NCBI GenBank assembly: GCA_937873245.1
Contig: CALMVY010000190.1
Span: 1 to 11,372 of the forward strand
Length of the DNA stretch: 11,372 nt
Origin: an uncultured Arthrobacter sp.
GTDB taxonomy: Bacteria > Actinomycetota > Actinomycetes > Actinomycetales > Micrococcaceae
Reading direction: 5' to 3'
Under the pieces are notes generated by a model. That model did no database searches, had not been told where the DNA came from, and saw only the letters and a list, made by a program, of their open reading frames with translations. The position numbers were made by a program, and so were the translations under genes. Of this stretch, positions 4,879-11,372 are shown piece after piece (the stretch's first letter is position 1; each line of letters starts with the position of its first letter).

Positions 4879-6756
4879 TTAGCGGCTGCGGCGTTCGTTC
4901 GACGCCGGGGCTGACGCGCGGCGGGGTCCGCCGCTGCGTGCCGGACGGCCTTCGCCGGAGCGGCCGTTGCCGCCGCCTGCGTAGGATCCGCCCGAGGTGC
5001 CACCGGTGTTGGAGGACCAGACAGCCGCGTTGCCGGTCTTGGCGCCGGCAGCTGCACGCTGGCCCGTTGCCGGCCGTCCGCCGCGCTGGCCGCCGGTTGC
5101 GCCACCCGTACGGGGTGCACCGCTGCGGGGGCCACCGCTGCGGGGAGCCGAAGCGCCCCGGGCGTCGCTGCGTCCTTCTGCTGCGCGGCCGTCGGAACCG
5201 CGGCCGGCCGACGCGCGGCCGCCTGCAGCCGGAACATCGTTGCGGTGGGTGCCGTACGACGTCGAGCGGGCGCGTGCGCTGCGGCGCTCGGCGCGCTCGG
5301 CATCCATCCGGTCCTCGTTCCGCTCAATGACACGCTCTGCGGCGTTGCGCGCAGCAGCCTGGCCTTCGTAGGCAACGGCGCGGCGCTCGGCGCGGGGCAG
5401 ATCGGTGCGGGGAGCCTCTGCACCGACGCGTCCGCGTCCGCCACGGCCGCCCCGGCCACCCGCGGTGGGTGCAGCCTGGGTGGTGCGGCGGGCGCGCTTG
5501 TGCTCGGCGTTGGCTCCGGTGGAGGTGCCGCCGCCCTGGTTGGACTTGGCAGCCAGCAGTGCGGCGCGGGTGCGCGGGTCGATCTTGTCGGCCATTTCGC
5601 CGACCAGTTCGGCGACCAGCGGCGAGTTGGCGGTGACACGCTCGAAGTTGACCTCGACGCCGGCAGCCTTCATGAGCTTCTTGACGTCGGACTGCTGCTC
5701 CGGCAGGGTCAGCGTGACCACGGTGCCGTCGGAGCCGGCGCGGGCGGTGCGGCCCGAGCGGTGCAGGTATGCCTTGTGCTCCGTGGGCGGATCCACGTGG
5801 ATGACCAGCTCGACGTCGTCGACGTGGACGCCGCGGGCGGCGACGTCGGTGGCGACCAGGACGCGGACCTCACCCGAGGAGAACTCGGCCAGGTTGCGGT
5901 CGCGGGCGTTCTGCGAGAGGTTGCCGTGAAGGTCGACGGCGGGGATGCCGGCGTCGGTCAGGGTCTTGGCAAGCTTGCGGGCGTGGTGCTTGGTGCGCAG
6001 GAAGAGCACGCGGCGGCCGGCACCCGAGGCGAGCTCGACGATCAGCTGCTTCTTGACGGTCTGGTCGTTGACGACGAGGACGTGGTGTTCCATGGTGGTC
6101 ACCGCGGCCTGTGACTCATCCACGGCGTGGGTCAGCGGGTTGGACAGGTATCGCTGGACGATTTTGTCCACGCCGTTGTCCAGGGTGGCGGAGAAGAGCA
6201 GGCGCTGGCCCTGGCTGGGGGTCATGTCCATGAGCTTCTTGACCACGGGGAGGAAGCCGAGGTCGGCCATGTGGTCGGCCTCGTCCAGCACGGTGATCTC
6301 GACGCCTTCGAGGGTCAGGATGCGCTGGCGGATCAGGTCCTCAAGGCGGCCCGGGCAGGCGATGACGATGTCGACGCCGGCGCGCAGCGCCTTTTCCTGG
6401 CGGGCCTGGGAGATGCCGCCGTAGATCACGGTGGTGTTCAGGCCCATGGCCTTGGCCATCGGCTCGATGGTGGCGTTGATCTGGGTGGCCAGTTCACGGG
6501 TCGGCGCGAGGACCAGGCCCATGGGGCGGCCGGGCTTGCGGAAGTGCTTGGCTTCCCGCTCAGCGAGTCGTGCTACAAGCGGGATGGCGAAGGCGATGGT
6601 CTTGCCGGAGCCGGTGCGGCCGCGGCCCAGGACGTCGCGTCCGGCCAAGGTGTCCGGGAGGGTCTTGACCTGGATGGGGAACGGTTCCGTGATCCCCTGG
6701 GCGGTGAGGGTGTCGGCGAGGGCCTTGGGCGTGCCGAGGGCAGCAAAAGTAGTCAT
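4879..6756 (-). CDS. DEAD-box ATP-dependent RNA helicase with RGG-rich tail
   Basis: A 625-residue cytosolic RNA helicase that unwinds short RNA duplexes using ATP, probably in ribosome assembly, RNA turnover or cold adaptation. Seen in order: Q motif (ITEPFPIQ, about 22-29), motif I GRTGSGKT (46-53), Ia PTRELA (85-90), GG (113-114), PGR (135-137), motif II DEAD (158-161), III SAT (189-191), IV LFLRTK (251-256), V VATDVAARG (301-309) and VI HRSGRTARAG (332-341). After about residue 410 comes a long basic, Gly/Arg/Ala-rich tail with GGRGGRGGRGR and several SGGPRSG-type repeats, typical of RhlE/CsdA-like actinobacterial enzymes and expected to bind RNA loosely. The ATG at 6756 is chosen; an upstream in-frame TTG (6765) adds three residues. 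The ribosome binding site is weak, and a long leader precedes it. Confidence 0.93.
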   Translation of the reverse strand: MTTFAALGTPKALADTLTAQGITEPFPIQVKTLPDTLAGRDVLGRGRTGSGKTIAFAIPLVARLAEREAKHFRKPGRPMGLVLAPTRELATQINATIEPMAKAMGLNTTVIYGGISQARQEKALRAGVDIVIACPGRLEDLIRQRILTLEGVEITVLDEADHMADLGFLPVVKKLMDMTPSQGQRLLFSATLDNGVDKIVQRYLSNPLTHAVDESQAAVTTMEHHVLVVNDQTVKKQLIVELASGAGRRVLFLRTKHHARKLAKTLTDAGIPAVDLHGNLSQNARDRNLAEFSSGEVRVLVATDVAARGVHVDDVELVIHVDPPTEHKAYLHRSGRTARAGSDGTVVTLTLPEQQSDVKKLMKAAGVEVNFERVTANSPLVAELVGEMADKIDPRTRAALLAAKSNQGGGTSTGANAEHKRARRTTQAAPTAGGRGGRGGRGRVGAEAPRTDLPRAERRAVAYEGQAAARNAAERVIERNEDRMDAERAERRSARARSTSYGTHRNDVPAAGGRASAGRGSDGRAAEGRSDARGASAPRSGGPRSGAPRTGGATGGQRGGRPATGQRAAAGAKTGNAAVWSSNTGGTSGGSYAGGGNGRSGEGRPARSGGPRRASAPASNERRSR

Positions 6757-6932
6757 AGGTTTCAAAGGTCTTTCAGGCGGTATCCATACGGATATCGGCC
6801 CCCGGTGCCGGTTGGCCCAAGGGTTCGCCGAAGAAAAGTCAGGTGATCAACCGGGCTGCTACCAACCTTGCGGCAGTGGCGGCCGGGACCAAATAGAACG
6901 CGTTCATCGACGCAGGATGTGCCTCTCACATG

Positions 6933-6973
6933 AAAAAATCCCACTCCCTGTGGACGGATTCCGGAGGGAATCC
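6933..6973 (-). terminator. U-tract terminator with a possible antiterminator
   Basis: Read on the minus strand: GGATTCC-CTCC-GGAATCC (6973 to 6956), a perfect 7-bp hairpin; then TCCAC-AGGGA-GTGGG (6954 to 6940), a 5-bp stem with one G-U pair; then A and six T (6938 to 6933). The first arm, ATTCCCT (6971 to 6965), can instead pair with AGGGAGT (6949 to 6943), breaking both stems. It either ends the transcript of the 117-residue gene upstream or works as an attenuator in the helicase leader. Confidence 0.55.
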
Positions 6974-7048
6974 AGCAGGGGAACCGGTTGATGAACCGGA
7001 CCGATCATTCAAGACCAAAGTGGGCATCACTGCACATCAAGTTCCCTC

Positions 7049-7054
7049 AGTCTA
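7049..7054 (-). promoter_or_regulatory. Possible -10 element for a long helicase leader
   Basis: On the minus strand this reads TAGACT (TAnnnT), 34 nt after the stop of the upstream gene. No clear -35 is visible. If real, the attenuator-like hairpins lie within the helicase transcript. Confidence 0.25.
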
Positions 7055-7087
7055 TCATCCGGCGAGGCCAGGGCCGTTTCCGCCCGC

Positions 7088-7441
7088 TCAGGGCACCAGT
7101 GCGGGGGCCTGGAACAGCGGGACGTGCGACGCCGGCACAGCGGGCGTCACGGCCCTCGCCGGCGGCAGCACGGACGGCTGACTCCCGGCCGCGGTGCCGA
7201 ACGTCGCGGCGGTGCCACGCCCGGCGGCCGGAGCCGCCACCCGCAGAATGACCAGGGCTTCGGCGTCGATCAGCCGCCGGGTTCCGGTCCGTTCATCCAG
7301 AATCCAGAACAGGTCCGTGGCTGCCACGGTCCGGATCACCTCGCCCCGGTGGAAGAGTTTTCCGTTGTGCCACGCCTCGATCCGGTCCCCCACCGACAAC
7401 TCCCCACACGATTGAACCTGCCGCGATACCTCTGCAGTCAT
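7088..7441 (-). CDS. Conserved-looking hypothetical protein, 117 residues
   Basis: I do not recognise a named family. The start is the ATG at 7441, preceded by AAGGGG at normal spacing. The longer frame up to 7648 has no such signal and reads as basic nonsense across the divergent promoter region. Residues 1-68 look like a small beta-rich fold: ELSVGDRIEAWHNGKLFHRGEVIRTV, then DLFWILDERTGTRRLIDAEALVILRV, with alternating hydrophobic strands, which recalls SH3-like or Tudor-like barrels. Residues 69-117 are Ala/Pro-rich and probably disordered. There is no signal peptide or membrane helix, so it is probably cytosolic. It diverges from the methyltransferase gene and precedes the helicase gene by 331 bp in the same direction. 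No function is proposed. Confidence 0.7.
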   Translation of the reverse strand: MTAEVSRQVQSCGELSVGDRIEAWHNGKLFHRGEVIRTVAATDLFWILDERTGTRRLIDAEALVILRVAAPAAGRGTAATFGTAAGSQPSVLPPARAVTPAVPASHVPLFQAPALVP

Positions 7442-7640
7442 GGCCTGCCCCTTCCCCGGATCCGGATTCACCCCAGTGTCGTTCCGCTGTCCGGCTCCAG
7501 CCTCCACCAGAAAGGTTTCGACGGCGTTTCCGCGTGGTGATTTTCTTGTGTCGCCCTTGTCGCCGGTTTCGCGGGCGGCCTTCCCCTGCCATGATGTGGG
7601 AACGCCCCGAACCCGACACGACAGACCTGCGAGGAGAACC

Positions 7641-8306
7641 ATGGCCAAGCATGATCACCCTGAGCACGACAGCGACGTCAGCGCCGCCCAGGTGTGGGAC
7701 GAGATGTACCGCAGCCGGGCCAGGATCTGGAGCGGCGAGCCGAATCCGCAACTGATCGCCGAGGCCGCGCCGCTTCCGCCCGGGACGGCCCTTGACCTGG
7801 GCTGCGGCGAGGGCGCGGACGCCATCTGGCTCGCCAGCCGCGGCTGGAAGGTCACCGCCGTCGACGTCTCCGCCGTCGCGCTGGAGCGGGCCGAGGCGCA
7901 CGCGCAGGAACGCGGCCAGGGCGGGAACATCACGTGGGTGCGGCAGGACCTCGCCGCCTGGGTGCCCGGAGAGCTCTTCGACCTGGTCACAGCGCAGTTC
8001 CTGCATTCCACCGTGATGCCCTGGCAGCAGGCACTGCAGCTGGCCGCCGCCGCGGTGCGGACCGGCGGCACGCTGCTGATTGTGGGCCACCACCCGGACG
8101 GGCTGCCGCCGTGGGGGCAGCACCATGATCACGGGCCGGAGCGGTTCTATACGGCGGAGCAGCTGGCCCGCGAACTGGGCCTTGAGTCACCCGAGTGGCG
8201 GCTCGACGTCGTGGATACCCGGCACCGCAGCGCCACCGGACCCGACGGCGAGGCTGCCGCGCTGACGGACGCCGTGCTGCGCGCCACCCGCCTAGCTGCC
8301 CGCTGA
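7641..8306 (+). CDS. Class I SAM-dependent methyltransferase
   Basis: A 221-residue Rossmann-fold methyltransferase using S-adenosylmethionine; the substrate is unknown. Seen: motif I ALDLGCGEGADA (50-61), the SAM-binding loop; motif II VTAVDVS (71-77), whose Asp binds the ribose; RQDLAAW (101-107); and FDLVTAQFLHS (113-123). The N-terminal VWDEMYRSRARIWSGEPNPQL resembles the substrate lid of TehB/thiopurine-type enzymes, which suggests small-molecule methylation, perhaps detoxification. Length is normal for that group. GAGGAG sits 5 nt before the ATG. It diverges from the 117-residue gene, with about 200 bp between their starts; TTTCGC and CATGAT (7567-7595) are a weak promoter candidate in that gap. 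Confidence 0.88.
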   Translation: MAKHDHPEHDSDVSAAQVWDEMYRSRARIWSGEPNPQLIAEAAPLPPGTALDLGCGEGADAIWLASRGWKVTAVDVSAVALERAEAHAQERGQGGNITWVRQDLAAWVPGELFDLVTAQFLHSTVMPWQQALQLAAAAVRTGGTLLIVGHHPDGLPPWGQHHDHGPERFYTAEQLARELGLESPEWRLDVVDTRHRSATGPDGEAAALTDAVLRATRLAAR

Positions 8307-8320
8307 GCGCCGCCCTGGAA

Positions 8321-8386
8321 GTGTCCCATCCGCCGGCGGCCGCGCGTTTTCCGGGCGCCGGCAGCTTTAGATATGACTTGGGACAC
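8321..8386 (+). repeat. 66-nt nested inverted repeat after the methyltransferase
   Basis: The outer arms are GTGTCCCA (8321-8328) and TGGGACAC (8379-8386), a perfect 8 bp. The inner arms are GCCGGCG and CGCCGGC, a perfect 7 bp. The right connector is long and AT-richer than its surroundings (AGCTTTAGATATGACTT). It starts 14 nt after the stop codon, so a hairpin terminator is possible, but the 8-bp ends could also mark a tiny non-autonomous element. No target duplication is visible. Confidence 0.5.
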
Positions 8387-8411
8387 GGGACGACAACCGA
8401 GGCCAGGTTGG

Positions 8412-8425
8412 TCGACAGTTGTCGA
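8412..8425. promoter_or_regulatory. Palindrome TCGACA-GT-TGTCGA, possible operator
   Basis: A perfect 6-bp inverted repeat with a 2-nt centre, the size of a dimeric regulator site. Its right half also pairs with CGACAAC at 8391-8397, so it may instead be part of an RNA fold. The regulator is unknown. Confidence 0.35.
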
Positions 8426-8451
8426 ACATGGGGGCGCGGCGTGGGCCCGCC

Positions 8452-8488
8452 CGTCAGGGCCCGCCAAGCCGGCGGCGGCGGGCTGACG
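8452..8488 (+). repeat. Strong GC-rich hairpin
   Basis: CGTCA (8452-8456) with TGACG (8484-8488), then GCCCGCC (8459-8465) with GGCGGGC (8477-8483), gives 12 bp with a 2-nt bulge. GGGCCCGCC occurs twice in tandem (8443-8451 and 8457-8465), so the 5' arm has two possible registers. The next stem, GACGCC (8485-8490) with GGCGTC (8515-8520), competes for the 3' arm. Confidence 0.55.
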
Positions 8489-8663
8489 CCCGCGTCGAAA
8501 ATTCCCGGATTCGCGGCGTCGCCGGCATTTTTGCCGCCCGGCCGAGGCGTCCTCCGCGACCCCCGCGGACCTCGCCGCGGGAAGCACGACGGCGCCCGGC
8601 CGGCGGGCGGATGCGCCGCGGACCTGCTGACATCCCGCCCCTACGCTTGAACCACACGACAAA

Positions 8664-8681
8664 GTGTTACCTCCATCACAC
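8664..8681. promoter_or_regulatory. CRP/GlxR-type operator upstream of cycA
   Basis: GTGTTACCTCCATCACAC matches the CRP/GlxR consensus GTGTGA-N6-TCACAC with one mismatch. It lies 75 nt before the cycA start. TTGAAC (8647-8652) just upstream may be a -35, but no good -10 is visible. It suggests cAMP-linked control of amino-acid uptake. Confidence 0.5.
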
Positions 8682-8696
8682 CTTCGATGGATCCGT

Positions 8697-8734
8697 GCGG
8701 GCCTCCGGTGGAATGCCCTCCGCCCGTGGCCCGC
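8697..8734 (+). promoter_or_regulatory. Leader hairpin just before the cycA ribosome binding site
   Basis: GCGGGCC (8697-8703) and GGCCCGC (8728-8734) form a perfect 7-bp stem, with GGTGG/CCGCC pairing inside. AAGGAAGAAG (8742-8751), the ribosome binding site of cycA, starts 7 nt after it and is left free, so it may stabilise the leader rather than block translation. Confidence 0.4.
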
Positions 8735-8755
8735 CTGTAACAAGGAAGAAGCCTA

Positions 8756-10237
8756 ATGTCTGAACGCACCACCACGGCTGTCCCGAGTACCGCCCCGGAA
8801 TCCCCCAGCAGCCACGGCAGGGAACCTCACCTCGCCCGCGCCCTGGGCAACCGCCACATCCAGCTGCTGGCCATCGGCGGCGCTATCGGCACCGGACTGT
8901 TCATGGGCTCCGGCAAAACCATTTCACTGGCCGGCCCGTCCGTCATCTTCGTCTACATGATCATCGGCTTCATGCTGTTCTTCGTCATGCGGGCCATGGG
9001 CGAGATCCTGCTCTCCAACCTGAACTACAAGTCCTTCAGCGACTTCGCCGGCGACCTGCTGGGCCCCTGGGCGGGCTTCTTCACGGGCTGGTCCTACTGG
9101 TTCTTCTGGGTGGTGACCGGCGTGGCCGACATCGTCGCGATCGCCGGGTACGTGGACAAGCTCGCGCCCGGCACTCCCCTGTGGATCCCGGCCCTGATCA
9201 CTCCCGTTGTGCTGATCCTGCTGAACCTCCCCACGGTCAAGGCCTTTGGCGAAGCCGAATTCTGGTTCGCCATCATCAAGGTGGTGGCTATCCTGGCGCT
9301 GATCGGCACCGGCATCGTCATGATCGCCACGAACTTCACCTCCCCCAACGGCGCAGTGGCCAACCTGGCCAACATGTGGAACGACGGCGGCATGTTCCCG
9401 CACGGCATGTTCGGCTTCATCCTTGGCTTCCAGATCGCCATCTTCGCCTTCGCCGGCATCGAACTGGTGGGCACCGCGGCAGCTGAAACCAAGGACCCCG
9501 AGAAGAACCTGCCGCGCGCCATCAACTCCATCCCCATCCGCGTCCTGCTGTTCTACGTCGGCGCCCTGGTGGTCATCATGGCGGTCAACCCGTGGCGCAC
9601 CATCGATGCCGCCAGCAGCCCCTTCATCGGCATGTTCACCCTGGCCGGACTGGGCATCGCCGCGGTGGTCATCAATCTGGTGGTGCTCACGTCCGCGGCC
9701 TCCAGCGCCAACTCCGGCATCTACTCCACCTCGCGCATGGTCTACGGCCTGGCCCAGGACGGCAACGCCCCGAAGGCCTTCGGCAAGCTGAGCATCCGCA
9801 AGGTCCCGCAGAACGCGCTCCTGATCTCCTGCATCTTCCTGCTGGCCGTGCTTATCCTGCTCTACTCGGGCGACTCCGTGATCGGCGCGTTCACCGTGGT
9901 CACCTCGGTGGCCTCCGTGCTCACCATGTTCGTCTGGTCCATGATCCTCATCAGCTACATCGTGTTCCGCCGCCGCCGTCCCGAGCTGCACGCGGCCTCG
10001 AAGTTCAAGATGCCCGGCTCCGGCTTCATGCCGTACGTGGTGCTCGGCTTCTTCGGCTTCATGCTGGTGGCACTGGGGCAGGCCGACGACACCCGGCTCG
10101 CCCTGCTGGTGGCGCCGCTCTGGTTCCTGATGCTGGGCGCGGCCTGGTACTTCAACCGCCAGACGCCGCTGCAGCAGGCCCGGATTGCGGAATGGAAGGC
10201 CATCCGCGACGCCGAGTCCGTCCCCGCAGCGCGCTAG
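8756..10237 (+). CDS. cycA: D-serine/D-alanine/glycine:proton symporter CycA
   Basis: A 493-residue APC-superfamily (amino acid transporter) permease with about 12 membrane helices, importing glycine, D-serine, D-alanine and related compounds with protons. It follows Escherichia coli CycA (about 470 residues) nearly word for word in several places: NRHIQLLAIGGAIGTGLFMG (residues 32-51, the substrate-binding break in helix 1), FVMRAMGEILLSNL, NYKSFSDFAGDLLGPWAG, GIELVGTAAAETKDPEKNLP, and SAASSANSGIYSTSRM. The first 30 residues are a hydrophilic cytoplasmic extension. The start at 8756 follows AAGGAAGAAG. A strong terminator follows the stop. It stands alone, with a CRP-type site and a structured region in front. 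Exact specificity among small neutral amino acids is not certain. Confidence 0.93.
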   Translation: MSERTTTAVPSTAPESPSSHGREPHLARALGNRHIQLLAIGGAIGTGLFMGSGKTISLAGPSVIFVYMIIGFMLFFVMRAMGEILLSNLNYKSFSDFAGDLLGPWAGFFTGWSYWFFWVVTGVADIVAIAGYVDKLAPGTPLWIPALITPVVLILLNLPTVKAFGEAEFWFAIIKVVAILALIGTGIVMIATNFTSPNGAVANLANMWNDGGMFPHGMFGFILGFQIAIFAFAGIELVGTAAAETKDPEKNLPRAINSIPIRVLLFYVGALVVIMAVNPWRTIDAASSPFIGMFTLAGLGIAAVVINLVVLTSAASSANSGIYSTSRMVYGLAQDGNAPKAFGKLSIRKVPQNALLISCIFLLAVLILLYSGDSVIGAFTVVTSVASVLTMFVWSMILISYIVFRRRRPELHAASKFKMPGSGFMPYVVLGFFGFMLVALGQADDTRLALLVAPLWFLMLGAAWYFNRQTPLQQARIAEWKAIRDAESVPAAR

Positions 10238-10278
10238 GCAACACCCGCCTCCCAAGCCCCTGAAGGGCACCCGGGCGA

Positions 10279-10320
10279 GGAGCTCCGGCCGGATCCACCG
10301 GCCGGAGCTCCCGTTGCTTT
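10279..10320 (+). terminator. Intrinsic terminator of cycA
   Basis: GGAGCTCCGGCCGG (10279-10292) and GGAGCTCC's partner arm CCGGCCGGAGCTCC (10298-10311) form a perfect 14-bp stem around ATCCA, followed by CGTTGCTTT. It begins 41 nt after the cycA stop. The stem could also stop opposite transcription. Confidence 0.88.
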
Positions 10321-10341
10321 AACACCCGCACTTCACGGCGC

Positions 10342-10373
10342 CACACCGCCGGGGCGCGCAGCGGCGGGCTGTG
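10342..10373 (-). terminator. Probable hairpin terminator of the MFS gene
   Basis: CACACCGCCG (10342-10351) and CGGCGG plus TGTG (10362-10367, 10370-10373) pair over 10 bp with a 2-nt bulge. It lies 6 nt after the MFS stop on the minus strand. No U-run follows. Confidence 0.45.
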
Positions 10374-10379
10374 CCGGCC

Positions 10380-11372
10380 CTACCCCCGCCCGGCCACCCG
10401 CGGGGCGACCACGACGGCGGCGACGCCGATCAACGCCGTCAGGGCGAAGACGCCCCCGAAAGACGCCGCCGCCGTCGGGAACGCGGCAAAAATGATGCCC
10501 GTGGTGGCAAGCGACAGCGCCCCGCCGAGCGAATCGGAAATGGACATCGCCGAGCTGTTAAAGCCCTCGTTGCCCCTGTTGGACAGGGCCAGGGTCATGA
10601 CGCTCAGCCGCGCATACATCAGGCCCATGCCGCCTCCCGCGACCACCCACGCGGCAATCGCGACGGCGGGCGGCCAGCCCAGGAGCGTGGTCACGAGCAC
10701 GAGGACGACGGCGCCGAGGACCATGGCCGCGCCAATTCGAACCGCGCGGCGGTGGTCCAGGCGCGCGCCGAGCCTGCCCTGCACCGCGGAGCCGGCGGCC
10801 CAGGAGACGGCGCCGCCCGTGAGCGCCAGCCCGGCGAAGGTGGGTGAGAAGGAATACTGCTCCACCAGCAGATAGGGGAGGTAGACCTCGGCGCCGAAGA
10901 ACGCTGCGGAGGCCAGGCCGCGCGTAAGGATGACGCTGGGCAGGCCCCGGCGGGCTGTCAGGGTTCCCCGCGGCACCAGCGGGCGGACGGCGATAAGGGC
11001 CACGACGACGGCGGCGACGGCCACGACTCCGCCGGCCACCGGGAGCCTGGCGGAGAGGTTCAGGCCAAGCACGGCGAGCGCCGCGAGGGCAGCCCAGGCC
11101 AGCCTGCCGTGGCGCGTGGACTTGCGGGTGGCAGGGGTGGACATGTCCCCCGGTGCGGCGCCCTCCCGTGTTTCACCCTCCCTTGGTCCGCCGTCGGATG
11201 TTCCGTCCCGTGGTCCGCCGCGGGGTGTTCCGCGCAGCCCGTGCAGGGCGGGCACGATCATCAGCAGGGCCGGCACCACCAGGCCCACCACGCCGAGGAA
11301 CACCCAGTGCCAGCTGAGCATTTGCGCCACGATGCCGGCGGCGAAGGGGCCCACCAGCGAGGGAATTACCCA
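10380..11372 (-). CDS. MFS transporter, probable drug:proton antiporter (5' end beyond the window)
   Basis: 330 residues are visible, open to the right edge, so the N-terminal helices 1-4 are missing. The first visible residues, WVIPSLVGPFAAGIVAQ, match motif C of drug:proton antiporters (G-P-x-x-x-G in helix 5), followed by SWHWVFLGV and helix 6. A hydrophilic stretch of about 50 residues, rich in Gly, Arg, Pro and Glu, then separates the halves. The second half has a further 7-8 helices, including RGLASAAFFGAEVYLPYLLVEQY and AAWVVAGGGMGLMYARLS. The visible helix count fits 12 or 14 in total. Substrate is unknown; export of hydrophobic or cationic compounds is the usual role. A GTG at 11354 is in frame but internal to helix 5, not the start. 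It is convergent with cycA. Confidence 0.9.
   Translation of the reverse strand, partial: WVIPSLVGPFAAGIVAQMLSWHWVFLGVVGLVVPALLMIVPALHGLRGTPRGGPRDGTSDGGPREGETREGAAPGDMSTPATRKSTRHGRLAWAALAALAVLGLNLSARLPVAGGVVAVAAVVVALIAVRPLVPRGTLTARRGLPSVILTRGLASAAFFGAEVYLPYLLVEQYSFSPTFAGLALTGGAVSWAAGSAVQGRLGARLDHRRAVRIGAAMVLGAVVLVLVTTLLGWPPAVAIAAWVVAGGGMGLMYARLSVMTLALSNRGNEGFNSSAMSISDSLGGALSLATTGIIFAAFPTAAASFGGVFALTALIGVAAVVVAPRVAGRG
11178..11231 (-). repeat. Two 27-bp tandem repeats in the MFS linker
   Basis: Units 11205-11231 and 11178-11204 agree at 22 of 27 positions and encode GTPRGGPRD and GTSDGGPRE. A shorter third echo (GETREG) follows. The repeat lies in the cytoplasmic loop between the two halves of the transporter and keeps the frame. 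Confidence 0.75.

Larger units (their letters stand above)
6757..7087 (-). other. 331-bp non-coding gap: helicase leader and upstream terminator
   Basis: No convincing coding sequence is present; a 60-codon minus frame (6762-6944) has no ribosome binding site or recognisable content. The gap holds, in minus-strand order, a possible -10 (TAGACT, complement of 7049-7054), a CCGGTT/AACCGG hairpin (6984-6999), a second hairpin and U-tract terminator (6933-6973), and a small TATCC/GGATA hairpin (6781-6794) about 25 nt before the helicase start. If transcription starts near 7042 the helicase leader is about 285 nt; if it starts after the terminator it is under 180 nt. Confidence 0.5.
8307..8755 (+). 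other. 449-bp non-coding, hairpin-dense region before cycA
   Basis: No frame here has a ribosome binding site or protein-like sequence. The region contains at least five strong inverted repeats, each listed separately, and a CRP-type operator. Part of it is presumably the terminator of the methyltransferase gene and part the regulatory leader of cycA. It does not match a glycine riboswitch or T-box as far as I can see. Confidence 0.6.

Noticed and set aside
5245..6846. Long plus-strand frames opposite the helicase
   Set aside because: They are shadows of the DEAD-box gene, whose motifs are all intact on the minus strand.
6762..6944. 60-residue minus-strand protein just before the helicase
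   Set aside because: No ribosome binding site, the start sits directly after a terminator T-run, and the sequence has no protein-like pattern.
8420..8436. LexA/SOS box at TCGAACAT
   Set aside because: Only one half-site is present; the matching GTTCGA half is absent.
8307..8755. Glycine riboswitch or T-box before cycA
   Set aside because: I could not find the conserved cores of either class.
8924..10270. 448-codon minus-strand open frame opposite cycA
   Set aside because: It is the antisense of a clear cycA, with Asp/His/Gly-rich sequence caused by GC codon bias.
1..11372. CRISPR arrays, tRNA or rRNA genes, intact transposase genes
   Set aside because: No regularly spaced repeats, tRNA-like folds with a T-loop signature, rRNA text or transposase motifs were seen.

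Overview
The window reads as chromosomal DNA of a high-GC actinobacterium, most likely an Arthrobacter/Pseudarthrobacter-type member of the Micrococcaceae. The basis is strong G/C bias at third codon positions, purine-rich ribosome binding sites, apparent leaderless starts, and the character of the proteins. The species call is inference. No rRNA, tRNA, CRISPR array, intact insertion sequence or phage gene is visible.

Layout, left to right. (1) 1-1344: the start of a stand-alone trpF (minus, cut by the left edge) diverges from a HutD-family gene; a 55-bp near-perfect palindrome lies between them. (2) 1341-1960: a deletion scar. The tail of an ABC permease gene (minus) abuts the tail of a Cache-domain sensor gene (plus), and both have lost their 5' ends. 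(3) 1989-2895: a degraded copy of a dispersed repeat, then a guanidine-III (ykkC-III) riboswitch controlling two tandem small multidrug resistance (SMR) genes, read as a paired guanidinium exporter. (4) 3054-4743: an aldo/keto reductase, then a metallo-beta-lactamase-fold hydrolase gene with an in-frame stop and two lost metal ligands. (5) 4748-4870: a better-preserved, inverted copy of the dispersed repeat, ending in a 62-nt hairpin between convergent genes. (6) 4879-7441, minus: a DEAD-box RNA helicase with an RGG-rich tail, a 331-bp leader/intergenic region holding a terminator with a possible antiterminator, and a 117-residue uncharacterised protein. (7) 7641-8306, plus: a SAM-dependent methyltransferase. 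(8) 8307-8755: 449 bp of dense hairpins and a CRP/GlxR-type operator. (9) 8756-10237: cycA, with a strong terminator. (10) 10380 to the right edge, minus: an MFS exporter with a tandem-repeat linker.

How the parts work together. The best-supported functional unit is the riboswitch with its SMR pair: rising guanidinium should free the ribosome binding site of the first gene and raise export. The rest look like independent housekeeping or accessory genes. The 1341-4870 stretch shows active rearrangement and decay: a deletion scar, inverted repeats and a dying hydrolase gene. I see no convincing wholly new multi-gene system. The most likely undescribed elements are the dispersed repeat family, the structured region before cycA and the helicase leader.
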